Shown: piece by piece, positions 9,110 through 17,041 of the stretch
Layout: each line of letters starts with the position of its first letter
Position numbering within the stretch: the first letter of the stretch is position 1
Assembly (NCBI RefSeq): GCF_001720585.1
Contig: NZ_MABH01000180.1
Location: 1 to 35,756 of the forward strand
Source: Cereibacter johrii
GTDB lineage: Bacteria > Pseudomonadota > Alphaproteobacteria > Rhodobacterales > Rhodobacteraceae
Reading direction: 5' to 3'
Length of the DNA stretch: 35,756 bases
Made by a program: the position numbers and the translations under genes
Notes under the pieces: model-generated
Seen by the model: the letters and a program-made list of their open reading frames with translations, nothing else
What the model was told of the DNA's origin: nothing
The model's database searches: none

Positions 9110-9354
9110 AGACAAGGTGGGGCCCGCAAAAGACGGACAAACCGGCCGGAACCGTCCCACCAGTCCTCGGACCCGGTCCAGCCTCGGGCCGAGCCCGCAC
9201 CGGTCGCCGTCCCGGACCTTGCCCGCGCTCCATCCGTCCCTTCGACGCGCCTCTCCCCTTCCCGGCTCTGCCGCCGCCCGATCCGTCCGCCTCCTCCCGG
9301 CTCCGCCGCCCGCCCGATCCGCCTTTGATCCGTCCGCCGCCACACGAGACCGCC
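9110..9354 (+). promoter_or_regulatory. C-rich, G-poor leader before the first permease gene
   Basis: These 245 bases are unusually long for an operon gap and, from about 9140 on, the plus strand is pyrimidine-rich with few G (for example TCCCTTCGACGCGCCTCTCC near 9237). C-rich unstructured RNA is what Rho binds, so this may be a rut-type attenuation zone lowering permease expression. I see no gene in it. Confidence 0.4.
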
Positions 9355-10290
9355 ATGTCCTCCTTCCGCTATCCGCTCCGCTGGCGCCTGATGGATGCGC
9401 TCGAACGGGCGGCCGACCTGCTCTGGCCCGAGAGGCTCTCGCGCTTCACCGGCTGGCTGATGATCGCTCCCGCGCTTCTGCTCGTGGGGCTTCTGGTGCT
9501 GGGGCTGGCCGAGATGGCCGACGGGTCGCTGCGCACGCTCGACCGGGCCACCTTCCTGCCGTCCGAGGAGCTGAGCCTCGCCAATTACGAGACCGCGCTC
9601 GGCTCGGCCACCTACTGGCGCGTCTTCGGCCGCTCGATCCTCGGCGCCACGCTCGCCACCGCGCTCACGCTCGCGCTGGCCTTTCCCTATGCCTATGCGC
9701 TGGTGCGGGTGCCGGGGGCGGTCACGCGCAAGGCGCTGCTCGTGGTGCTGTTTTTGCCCTTCTTCATCGGGCAGGTGGTGCGCGCCTACGGCTGGCTCAT
9801 CATCCTCGGCAACGGCGGCATGGTGAACGAGGCGCTGGGGCTCGTGGGCATCGCGCCGCAGCGGCTTCTCTTCAACTTTCCCGCCGTGGTCTTCGGGCTC
9901 GTGCAATATCTGCTGCCCTTCGCGGTCCTGATGCTCGCGCCTGCGCTGACCGCGATCCCCGCCGAGACCGAGACGGCGGCGCGGTCGCTCGGCGCCTCGT
10001 GGGTGCGGACGATCTGGCATGTGGTGCTGCCCATGGCCCGTCCGGGGCTGATCGGGGCGGGGCTCGTGACCATGACGCTCGCCCTCACCGACTTCGCCAC
10101 GCCCGCGATGCTGGGCGGCGGCTCGCAGGATTTCATCGCCAATGCGATCTACGACCAGTTCTTCCGCACGGCCGATCAGGGTCTGGGCTCGGCGCTGGCA
10201 CTGATGCTGGTGGCGGCAGGATCGGCCATCGTGGCGCTGGTGCTGGGTCTCTTCGGCGCGGGCACGCTCGCCATGGGGGCACGCAGATGA
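9355..10290 (+). CDS. ABC importer permease 1, PotB-like
   Basis: A 311-residue inner-membrane permease of the binding-protein-dependent family. Hydrophobic segments lie at about 38-58, 95-118, 126-148, 176-198, 224-250 and 280-304. The cytoplasmic EAA loop, which docks on the ATPase, is visible as PAETETAARSLGASWVRTIWHVVLPMARPG. The ATG at 9355 has only a weak GAG upstream; frames open further upstream run through the C-rich leader and carry no membrane or family features. It overlaps the next permease by ATGA. PotB-type by order and sequence. Confidence 0.93.
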   Translation: MSSFRYPLRWRLMDALERAADLLWPERLSRFTGWLMIAPALLLVGLLVLGLAEMADGSLRTLDRATFLPSEELSLANYETALGSATYWRVFGRSILGATLATALTLALAFPYAYALVRVPGAVTRKALLVVLFLPFFIGQVVRAYGWLIILGNGGMVNEALGLVGIAPQRLLFNFPAVVFGLVQYLLPFAVLMLAPALTAIPAETETAARSLGASWVRTIWHVVLPMARPGLIGAGLVTMTLALTDFATPAMLGGGSQDFIANAIYDQFFRTADQGLGSALALMLVAAGSAIVALVLGLFGAGTLAMGARR

Positions 10291-11084
10291 CCACGGCCGG
10301 CCAGCGCCTCGCGATCTGGAGCCTCGTCTGGATCTCGATCCTGATTCTCTCCGCCCCGACCGTCGTCGTCCTCGGCGCCTCGGTCACCTCGGGCAACATG
10401 ATCGCCTTTCCGCCCGAGGGCTTCTCGCTCAAATGGTATCAGAAGATCGCGATGGCCCGCGACCTGCGGCAGGCCTTCGGCCGCTCGCTCGTGGTGGCCA
10501 CGGTCTGCACGCTGGTGGCGCTGCCCGTGGGCACGCTGGCGGGGATCGCCCTCTCGCGCTACCGCCTGCGCTTCGCCAATGCGCTGCAGGTCTATCTGCT
10601 TCTGCCCTTCACCGTGCCGCTGATCGGCTCGGGCATCGGCCTCATGCTCGTCTTCGGCGAATGGCGGGGGCTGGGCAGCCTCTGGCCCGTGGGCGTGGCC
10701 TGCGCGGTCATCAACCTGCCCTTCCTCGTCTGGTCGGTCTCGTCGAGCGCCACGCTGCTGGATCCCGACCTCGAACATGCGGCGGCCAACTGCGGCGCGG
10801 GCCGGGTGCAGACCTTCCTGCATGTCACGCTACCCGCCGTCATGCCCGGCGTCATCACCGGCTCGCTTCTGATGTTCATCCTCGCGATGAACGAATTCCT
10901 CGTGAGCCTGCTCCTGACCGACGCCCGCACCGTCACGCTGCCGGTGCAGATCTACAATTCGATCCGCTCGATCATCACCCCCGATCTCGCCGCCGTCTCG
11001 GTCGTCTTCATCGTGATCGCGGGCGCCGCGATCGCGGCGCTCGACCGGCTGGTGGGGCTCGAGATCTTCCTGAAATCCAAGTGA
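10287..11084 (+). CDS. ABC importer permease 2, PotC-like
   Basis: A 265-residue permease pairing with the preceding one; its ATG shares ATGA with that gene's stop. Six hydrophobic segments are visible (about 9-29, 64-90, 98-121, 128-150, 180-200, 232-255). The EAA-type loop is DPDLEHAAANCGAGRVQTFLHVTLPAVMPG. The NALQVYLLLPFTVPLIGSGIGLML and ILAMNEFLVSLLL regions are typical of PotC. It is followed nine bases later by the HisD-like gene, with GAGG in the gap as ribosome binding site. Confidence 0.94.
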   Translation: MTTAGQRLAIWSLVWISILILSAPTVVVLGASVTSGNMIAFPPEGFSLKWYQKIAMARDLRQAFGRSLVVATVCTLVALPVGTLAGIALSRYRLRFANALQVYLLLPFTVPLIGSGIGLMLVFGEWRGLGSLWPVGVACAVINLPFLVWSVSSSATLLDPDLEHAAANCGAGRVQTFLHVTLPAVMPGVITGSLLMFILAMNEFLVSLLLTDARTVTLPVQIYNSIRSIITPDLAAVSVVFIVIAGAAIAALDRLVGLEIFLKSK

Positions 11085-11093
11085 GGTAACCCC

Positions 11094-12419
11094 ATGGTCC
11101 AGGTCAATTTCCAGGTTCTCGCCGAGCTCGACGCCGCGGGGCGCGCGGCGCTGCTGCGCCGGTCCGAGACGGACCTGTCGATGTTCCTCGAGAAGGTGGG
11201 CCCGATCCTCGAGGCGGTGCGCACCGAGGGCGACGCGGCGCTCGTCCGCTTCGGGCGCGAGCTCGACCGGGCCGAGGGGCTGACGCGCGAGGGGCTGAAG
11301 GTGACCGAGGCCGAGTTCGACGAGGCCTTCGGGCTGGTCGAGCCCGAGATCGTCGAGGCGATCCGCTTCGCCATCGGCAACATCCGCACCTTCCACGAGG
11401 AGCAGGCCCCCGAGCCCATGTGGCTGAAGGAGCTGCGCCCCGGCGCCTTCGCGGGCGACCGGTTCACGCCGATCCGGTCGGTGGCGCTCTATGTGCCGCG
11501 CGGCAAGGGCTCGTTCCCGTCGGTGACCATGATGACCTCGGTGCCGGCGGTGGTGGCAAAGGTGCCGCAGATCGCGATCTTCACGCCGCCTGCGCCGGAC
11601 GGCAGGGTGGATGCGGCGACGCTGGTCGCGGCGCGCCTTGCCGGCGTCGAGACCGTCTACAAGGTGGGCGGCGCGCAGGCGGTGGCGGCCGCGGCCTATG
11701 GCACCGAAACGGTGGTGCCCGCGCTGAAGATCGTGGGCCCCGGCAGCCCCTGGGTGGTGGCGGCCAAGCGGCTTCTGGCGGGCGTGATCGATCCGGGCCT
11801 TCCCGCAGGCCCGTCGGAATCGATCATCCTCGCCGACGAGACGGTGCATGGCGGTCTTGCCGCGCTCGACCTGCTGATCGAGGCCGAGCACGGCCCCGAC
11901 AGCTCGGCCTGGCTCGTGACCCACTCGCGGCAGGTGGCCGAGGAGGCGCTGGCGGCGCTCCCGGGCCACTGGGCCGCGATGACGCCGCAGCGGGTCGAGT
12001 TCTCGCAGGCCGTGCTCTGCGGGCGGGCGGGCGGCATCGTGCTGACCGCCTCGGCCGAAGAGAGCCACGCCTTCGTCAACGATTATGCGCCCGAGCATCT
12101 GCAGATCCTGTCCGAGAAGCCCTTCGAGCATCTGGGGCGGATCACCGAGGCCGCCGAGGTGCTGATGGGGCCGCATACGCCCATCACCATCGCGAACTTC
12201 TGCCTCGGGCCGAATGCGGTGCTGCCCACCTCGCGGGGGGCGCGCACCTGGGGGCCGCTCTCGGTCCACGATTTCCTGCGCCGCAGCTCGGTGGGCTATG
12301 TCACGGCTCCCGCCTATCCCGAACTGGCGGAGGTTGCGAAGCGGCTGGCGGAATACGAGGGCTTCTCGTCCCACGCCAACGCCGTGGGCCCGATGCGCGA
12401 CGCCTATCTGAAGCGCTGA
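11094..12419 (+). CDS. HisD-family NAD dehydrogenase with altered metal site (not a true histidinol dehydrogenase)
   Basis: A 441-residue member of the histidinol dehydrogenase superfamily, full length (YVPRGKGSFPSVTMMT, KVGGAQAVAAAAYGT, GPGSPWVVAAKR, AGPSESIILAD). The catalytic Glu-His pair is kept (E334-H335 in NDYAPEHL). Compared with E. coli HisD zinc ligands Q259, H262, D360 and H419, this protein has E263, H266, N368 and H427, and the substrate-binding H367 is replaced by A375 (GPNAVLPTS). With no his genes around and a sugar/amine-type importer in front, it probably oxidises another primary alcohol to an acid. HpsN, the sulfopropanediol 3-dehydrogenase, is the best-known non-histidinol member. 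Superfamily is certain, substrate open. Confidence 0.9.
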   Translation: MVQVNFQVLAELDAAGRAALLRRSETDLSMFLEKVGPILEAVRTEGDAALVRFGRELDRAEGLTREGLKVTEAEFDEAFGLVEPEIVEAIRFAIGNIRTFHEEQAPEPMWLKELRPGAFAGDRFTPIRSVALYVPRGKGSFPSVTMMTSVPAVVAKVPQIAIFTPPAPDGRVDAATLVAARLAGVETVYKVGGAQAVAAAAYGTETVVPALKIVGPGSPWVVAAKRLLAGVIDPGLPAGPSESIILADETVHGGLAALDLLIEAEHGPDSSAWLVTHSRQVAEEALAALPGHWAAMTPQRVEFSQAVLCGRAGGIVLTASAEESHAFVNDYAPEHLQILSEKPFEHLGRITEAAEVLMGPHTPITIANFCLGPNAVLPTSRGARTWGPLSVHDFLRRSSVGYVTAPAYPELAEVAKRLAEYEGFSSHANAVGPMRDAYLKR

Positions 12420-12420
12420 G

Positions 12421-13722
12421 ATGACCTCGCGCACCGCCCAGATCCGCGCCACCGCCCGCACCGACCGGCGGGCGGCCGAGGACATGCTCGCCCGGCTGAT
12501 CCACGACCTCTTCGGGATCGCGGTGCGCGACCTCGCGATCAACCTCGACCGCTATTCGCTGAACTCTCTTAACGGCTTCTTCGAGAGCGACGAGGGCCCC
12601 TGCTTCTTCAAGTTCCATCAGGAGGAGGGCGAGGAGGCGATGCGCGGCGAATATTATCGCGCGGATCTCTTGGCCGAGGCGGGCCTGCCGGTGGACCGGC
12701 CGATCCGGGTCTCGTCGCTGCCGGGCGAGCAGATCCTGATCTATCGCCGCCGCGCGGATCCGCGATTCTCGGACCTGCTGCGCGGGCTCGATCTGGCGCC
12801 CGACGCCGCGGCCATGGCGCGGGCGCTGGCCGCCGAGGGGGCGCTGAACGACCGGCTCCTCGCCGTGGCGCAGGAGAGTCTGCATCCGATCACACCCGCC
12901 CAGTCGCAGGCCGAACCCATCCACCGGCTCTTTCACGAGCGGCTGGTCGAGCCCGGCAGCCGGGCCTACCCGGGCGGGCGGCTCGCGGGCTTCTATGTGG
13001 GCAAGCCCTTCGAGCTGCCCGGCCTGACGCTGCCGTGGGAGATGCTGGCGCACGCGCCTCTGGTGATCGACGGGTTGGCCTACGACCGGACGCTCGCCCA
13101 GCTCTTCGATGCGGCCCATGCGCGGCTTGCGCCCGAGCGGCTGGCCGATGCCGGCGGGATCACCGCCCATGGCGACGCGCACAATGCCAATGTCTGGTAT
13201 GAGCGCGGGCCCGAGGCGGACCGCCTCGTCTTCTTCGATCCGGCCTTCGCGGGCAGCCATGTGCCCTCGCTGCTGGCCGAGGTGAAATCCACCTTCCACA
13301 ATATCCTCGCCCATCCGCTCTGGCTCTACGATCCCGAGGAGGTGGCGCCGCGCTGGCAGGTCACGGCACGGCTCGAGGAGGGCGCGCTGCATCTGGACAG
13401 CGACTGGCAGCCCGGCGCGCTGCGCGAGGGGCTTCTCGCGGTGAAGGCCCGGCGGTTCTGGCGCCCGTGGCTCGCCCATCTGGCGGCGAAGGGCCTGCTG
13501 CCACCCGACTGGGAAGAGGTGGTGCGGCTCGCGCTCTTCCTCTGCCCGACGCTGGTCATGAGCCTGCGCGCGGGGCCGGGCGCCGGCCCCCACACGCCCG
13601 CCTCCTCGGCGCTGGGGCTGATGGCCGCCGTCCGCGCGGGCGCGCGGCCCGTTGTCGGCGAGGATCGGCTGGTGCGCTTCTTCGACGCAGTCCGCCCGAC
13701 GGGCGATCCGGTGCAGGATTGA
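12421..13722 (+). CDS. APH-fold small-molecule kinase of unknown substrate
   Basis: A 433-residue protein of the aminoglycoside/choline-kinase-like fold. The phosphate-anchoring lysine is probably K64 (CFFKFHQ), the catalytic loop is H250-GDAHNAN-257 with base D252, and the metal-binding Asp is D273 (VFFDPAFAG). It begins one base after the dehydrogenase stop (TGAGATG), so the two are translated together. In such clusters APH-fold kinases phosphorylate sugars, amino alcohols or amino acids during salvage or catabolism (for example homoserine, methylthioribose or fructosamine kinases). I do not recognise the subfamily. The C-terminal 120 residues are helix-rich and carry no motif I can name. 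Confidence 0.82.
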   Translation: MTSRTAQIRATARTDRRAAEDMLARLIHDLFGIAVRDLAINLDRYSLNSLNGFFESDEGPCFFKFHQEEGEEAMRGEYYRADLLAEAGLPVDRPIRVSSLPGEQILIYRRRADPRFSDLLRGLDLAPDAAAMARALAAEGALNDRLLAVAQESLHPITPAQSQAEPIHRLFHERLVEPGSRAYPGGRLAGFYVGKPFELPGLTLPWEMLAHAPLVIDGLAYDRTLAQLFDAAHARLAPERLADAGGITAHGDAHNANVWYERGPEADRLVFFDPAFAGSHVPSLLAEVKSTFHNILAHPLWLYDPEEVAPRWQVTARLEEGALHLDSDWQPGALREGLLAVKARRFWRPWLAHLAAKGLLPPDWEEVVRLALFLCPTLVMSLRAGPGAGPHTPASSALGLMAAVRAGARPVVGEDRLVRFFDAVRPTGDPVQD

Positions 13723-13777
13723 GAGGACGGGACCCGGACGCTGCGTCGCAGAACTGAGGGGCGGCGGTCACAAAACC

Positions 13778-13795
13778 GTGTCCTCGCCATGTCAT
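13778..13795 (+). promoter_or_regulatory. Pho-box-like sequence upstream of the lipid-remodelling genes
   Basis: GTGTCCTCGCCATGTCAT contains two TGTCNT elements 11 bases apart, close to the PhoB consensus CTGTCAT-N4-CTGTCAT (mismatches at the first C of each half and one A). It lies 61 bases before the metallophosphoesterase ATG. It fits phosphate-starvation control of the downstream genes. Computed by eye only. Confidence 0.4.
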
Positions 13796-13856
13796 AGGGC
13801 GGTCAGCCGGTCCCGGTGCCGGTTGCCGCCCGTGCCATCAGTCGAAGGACGCGCCC

Positions 13857-14663
13857 ATGGACATGCCCCTCCTGCCGCCGCCGCGCCGTCACCGCAGCCT
13901 GTTTCTGTCCGACCTCCACCTCGGCTCGCGCGGCTGCCGCGCCGACCGGATCCTCGCCTTCCTGCGCGAGCATACCGCCCCGGACATCTACCTCGTGGGC
14001 GATATCCTCGACCTCTGGCACCCGCCCTTCCCGCACTGGACGCCGAACCACGACGCGATCCTCGCGCTGCTGCTCGGCCGGGTGCAGCAGGGCACGCGCA
14101 TCCACTATCTGACCGGCAACCACGACGCGGCCATGCGGGTCTATCTCGGCGAGCATTTCCAGCGCATCACGGTGGCCGAGGAGACGGTCCACGAGGCGGC
14201 CGACGGACGGCGCTATCTCGTCACCCATGGCGATGCCTGCGATCCGCGCATCCTGCGCTTCCACGTCATGACGCGGATCGGCAGCCGGCTCGACTGGATG
14301 CTGCGCAACCTCGACGGGCGGCTGAAGCGGATGCGCCGCGCCGCCGACCCGGAACGGCGCAGCCTGATCGAGGCGCTGCTGAAGGGCGTCGATGCGGCGC
14401 TGGCCTTCGGCACCGCCTATGAGGAGCGTCTCGTGGCCCGCGCCCGGCGCGCCGGCTGCGACGGGGTGATCTGCGGCCATTTCCACAAGCCCGCGCTGCA
14501 CGAGGCCCACGGGCTCGTCTATGCCAACTGCGGCGACTGGGTCGACAGTTTCACCGCGCTGGCCGAGGATGCGACGGGCCAGCTCACGCTCCTGCAGGGC
14601 AGCCCGCTGCCCGAGCCCGCCTCCGGCTTCGCCCCCGCCTTCCCCCTTCCTGCCGAGGCATGA
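13857..14663 (+). CDS. plcP: PlcP-like metallophosphoesterase (phospholipid-degrading; LpxH-related fold)
   Basis: A 268-residue calcineurin-like phosphoesterase. All metal motifs are present: D19-L-H21 (SDLHLGSRGCRA), GD49 (LVGDILD), GNHD (87-90), THGD (123-126) and GHFH (207-210), then YANCGDWVDSFTAL. The strings LFLSDLHLGSRGC, EAADGRRYLV and VICGHFHKP resemble the rhizobial PlcP, which cleaves phosphatidylcholine and phosphatidylethanolamine to diacylglycerol under phosphate starvation. Automatic tools often label this group UDP-2,3-diacylglucosamine hydrolase. AAGGA precedes the ATG. The downstream glycolipid-type transferases and the Pho-box-like site support the PlcP reading. The stop overlaps the next start (ATGATG). 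Confidence 0.78.
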   Translation: MDMPLLPPPRRHRSLFLSDLHLGSRGCRADRILAFLREHTAPDIYLVGDILDLWHPPFPHWTPNHDAILALLLGRVQQGTRIHYLTGNHDAAMRVYLGEHFQRITVAEETVHEAADGRRYLVTHGDACDPRILRFHVMTRIGSRLDWMLRNLDGRLKRMRRAADPERRSLIEALLKGVDAALAFGTAYEERLVARARRAGCDGVICGHFHKPALHEAHGLVYANCGDWVDSFTALAEDATGQLTLLQGSPLPEPASGFAPAFPLPAEA

Positions 14664-15751
14664 TGTCGCTCTCCGCCGCAGCCCTTTCGCTCCTCGCCCT
14701 CCACCTTGCGGCCGCGGGTCTGGCCGCGGCGCAGGGCCGCCGCCGCCCCACCCCGCCCGCCACGCGCCCCTTCGTCTGCCTGCTGCGGCCCGTCTGCGGG
14801 CAGGACCGGTTCGACCGCGAGACGCTGGGCTCGAGCTTCGGCCTCGACTGGCCCGACTACGAGATCGTCTTCTGTGCCGCGCGCGAGGAGGATGCCGCCG
14901 TGCCGCTGGTGCGCGAGCTGATCCGGCTCCATCCCGGCGCGCGGGCGCGGCTGATGATCGGCGAAGAGCGGATCACGGCCAATCCCAAGCTCAACAATCT
15001 GGCGAAGGGCTGGGCCGGCACGCGCGCGCGGATGATCGCCATCGCGGATGCCAACCTGTTGCTGCCGCGCGACTATCTGGAGCAGCTCGCGTCAGAATGG
15101 CGGCCGGGGGTGGCGCTTGTGTCCTCGCCGCCCGCGGGCGGGCGCGCCGAGGGGCTCTGGGGCGCGCTGGAGGCGGGCTTCCTGAACGGGCTGCAGGGCC
15201 GCTGGCAGCTTGCGGCGGCGCGGCTCGGTCTCGGCTTCGCGCAGGGCAAGACCATGTATCTCGACCGGGCGCTTCTCGACCGTCAGGGCGGGCTTGCGGC
15301 GCTCGGGGCGGAGCTTGCCGAGGATGTGGCGGCGACGCGGCTCGTCCGGGCGGCGGGCGGAACGGTGCGGCTCGTGCCGCGGCCCTTCACCCAGCCCATC
15401 GGACGGCGGCGGCTGCGCGATGTCTGGGCGCGGCAGCTGCGCTGGTCGCGCATCCGGCGGCAGGGCTTCCCCGCCCTCTTCGCGCTCGAGCCGCTGCTCT
15501 CGCCCGTGCTGCCGCTTCTGATGCTCGCCCCGACGGCGCCGCTCCTGATCCCGCTCTTCCTCGCGCTCTGGTATGGCGGCGAGGCGCTCCTCTGCCGCGC
15601 GATGGGCTGGCCCGCGGGGCGGCGCGATCTCGCGGCCTGGGTGCTGCGCGATCTGATGCTGCCGGTGCTCTGGGCCGCGACCTTCGCGCGGCAGGGATTC
15701 GAGTGGCGCGGCACCGCCATGGCGCCCGCCCCGGACCGGCCCGCGACATGA
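14660..15751 (+). CDS. GT21-like lipid glycosyltransferase (ceramide/diacylglycerol glucosyltransferase type)
   Basis: A 363-residue membrane-anchored GT-A transferase. After an N-terminal hydrophobic helix (about 4-25) come RPVCGQD (43-49), NPKLNNLAKGW (108-118), IADANLLLP with the D-x-N motif at D130, E221-D222 and RQLRW (258-262), the (Q/R)xxRW signature of ceramide glucosyltransferases. Two further hydrophobic stretches (about 278-308 and 326-346) anchor the C-terminus. In bacteria this group glycosylates ceramide, diacylglycerol or hopanoid precursors. Being coupled to a PlcP-like enzyme that would supply diacylglycerol, it probably makes monohexosyl-diacylglycerol. Either ATG of ATGATG (14660 or 14663) may start it. 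Confidence 0.82.
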   Translation: MMSLSAAALSLLALHLAAAGLAAAQGRRRPTPPATRPFVCLLRPVCGQDRFDRETLGSSFGLDWPDYEIVFCAAREEDAAVPLVRELIRLHPGARARLMIGEERITANPKLNNLAKGWAGTRARMIAIADANLLLPRDYLEQLASEWRPGVALVSSPPAGGRAEGLWGALEAGFLNGLQGRWQLAAARLGLGFAQGKTMYLDRALLDRQGGLAALGAELAEDVAATRLVRAAGGTVRLVPRPFTQPIGRRRLRDVWARQLRWSRIRRQGFPALFALEPLLSPVLPLLMLAPTAPLLIPLFLALWYGGEALLCRAMGWPAGRRDLAAWVLRDLMLPVLWAATFARQGFEWRGTAMAPAPDRPAT

Positions 15752-16299
15752 TCGAGCCCGGCACGGCGCTCTCGCTCATCGCGGCGCACGGCATCGCGCT
15801 GGTGGCTCCGCTGGCGCTGGTGGAGGGGCCCATCGTCACCATCATCGCGGCCTGGCTCGCGCAACGCGACCTTCTGGACCTCCGGGCAGTGGTGGCCGTC
15901 GTGGTGCTGGCCGATCTCGTGGGGGATGCGCTGGTCTATGCCGCGGGCCGCATGGGCGGCGACCGGGTGGCGCGGCTCCTGCGTCTCCGCCCCGCGCGGG
16001 TCGAGGCGCTGGCGCTGCGTCTGCGGCAGAATGCGGGACGGCTTCTGATCGGGGCGAAGCTCACCCATGCGGCAGGGGCTGCGGTGCTGTTCGCGGCCGG
16101 CGCGGCGCGGGTGCCCTTCGGCTGGTTCATGCTCTGCAATACGGCCGCCACCCTGCCGAAAAGCCTCGCCTTCGTGGCGCTCGGCTGGTGGGCGGGCGAG
16201 AGCTACGACCGGATCGGCGCCTGGATCCTGCCGGTCTCGATCGCGCTGATCCTGACGGCGGGGACGGCGCTGCTCCTCGCCCGGAGGCGCTGCCCGTGA
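15748..16299 (+). CDS. DedA/SNARE-associated family membrane protein
   Basis: A 183-residue polytopic protein. The first half (ALVAPLALVEGPIVTIIAAW ... VVLADLVGDALVYAAGRMGG) matches the DedA N-terminal region with its E-G-P turn and D-x-x-x-D-x-x-x-Y pattern. The second half (LLIGAKLTHAAGAAVLFAAG, VPFGWFMLCNTAATLPKS) is the re-entrant motif and last helices. DedA proteins include lipid scramblases and flippases for phospholipids and undecaprenyl phosphate. Here, between two glycosyltransferases and coupled to both (ATGA in front, GTGA behind), it may move glycolipid or lipid precursor between leaflets. Membership is clear, role inferred. Confidence 0.8.
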   Translation: MIEPGTALSLIAAHGIALVAPLALVEGPIVTIIAAWLAQRDLLDLRAVVAVVVLADLVGDALVYAAGRMGGDRVARLLRLRPARVEALALRLRQNAGRLLIGAKLTHAAGAAVLFAAGAARVPFGWFMLCNTAATLPKSLAFVALGWWAGESYDRIGAWILPVSIALILTAGTALLLARRRCP

Positions 16300-17009
16300 G
16301 CCTTCCCCGCGTGGCCTGCCTGATCCCGGCCTATAACGAGGCCGCGCGCATCGAGGGGGTGCTCTCGGTCGTGCTGGGCCACCCCGCCATCGACCGGGTG
16401 CTGGTGGTGGACGACGGCTCGACCGACGGCACGGCTGCGGTGGCACAAGCGGCGGGGGCCGAGGTGCTGGCGCTGCCGCGGAACGGAGGCAAGACCGCCG
16501 CCGTCGCCGCCGGGATCGCGGCGCTCGAGGCGCGCTGGATCCTGATGCTCGACAGCGACCTTCAGGGCCTCGACCGCTCGGCGGTCAGCGCGCTGCTGGC
16601 GCCGGTTCTGCGCGGCGAGGCCGAGGTGGCGATCAGCCTGCGGGGCAATGCGCCCCTCGTCTGGCGGCTGATCGGGCTCGACTATATCTCGGGCGAGCGC
16701 GTGCTGCCGCGGGCGCAGATCGCCCGGCAGGGGCCGGCGCTGGCGGCCCTCCCCCGCTTCGGGATCGAGGTCTTCCTCAACCGTCTCTGGATCGCGGAGG
16801 GCTGCCGCGTGGCCGTGGTGCGCTGGCCCGCGGTGGCAAGCCCGTCCAAGGCCCGCAAGCACGGCCTCTGGCGCGGGATCCGGGCCGATCTCGGCATGAT
16901 GGCCGACATCTTCCGCACCATCCCCGCGCCCGAGGCCCTGCGCCAGATCCGGGCGCTCCGCCGACAGTCCCGCGGCGCCCTCCCGCAGCCCCGCCGCCAG
17001 CCGGGCTGA
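16296..17009 (+). CDS. GT2-family glycosyltransferase (GTG start)
   Basis: A 237-residue GT-A enzyme: LIPAYNEAARIEGVLSVVL, VLVVDDGSTDGT, GGKTAAVAAGI and LMLDSDLQGL (DxD-type site near residue 85-87). It has no transmembrane segment, so it is cytoplasmic or peripheral. The start is GTG 16296, fixed by the GTGA overlap with the DedA gene stop. Position after a GT21-like enzyme suggests it adds a second sugar, or uses a lipid-linked sugar as dolichyl-phosphate-mannose-synthase-like proteins do. R. sphaeroides is known to make a glucosyl-galactosyl-diacylglycerol when starved of phosphate; this gene could supply one step, which is inference. Confidence 0.82.
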   Translation: MSLPRVACLIPAYNEAARIEGVLSVVLGHPAIDRVLVVDDGSTDGTAAVAQAAGAEVLALPRNGGKTAAVAAGIAALEARWILMLDSDLQGLDRSAVSALLAPVLRGEAEVAISLRGNAPLVWRLIGLDYISGERVLPRAQIARQGPALAALPRFGIEVFLNRLWIAEGCRVAVVRWPAVASPSKARKHGLWRGIRADLGMMADIFRTIPAPEALRQIRALRRQSRGALPQPRRQPG

Positions 17010-17019
17010 GACTGCCCCC

Positions 17020-17041
17020 GGCGCGCAGGCTGGCGCGCGCC
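17020..17041. terminator. Hairpin between convergent GT2 and alaX genes
   Basis: GGCGCGC (17020-17026) pairs with GCGCGCC (17035-17041) across an 8-base loop, filling the 32-bp convergent gap. It could act in both directions, though it lacks a T-run. Confidence 0.5.

Noticed and set aside
11094-12419. Histidinol dehydrogenase of histidine biosynthesis
   Set aside because: Altered zinc ligands, loss of the histidinol-binding His and no his genes nearby.
13857-14663. LpxH (UDP-2,3-diacylglucosamine hydrolase) for lipid A
   Set aside because: Shared fold, but sequence style and the coupled glycolipid-type genes fit the PlcP group better; not excluded biochemically.
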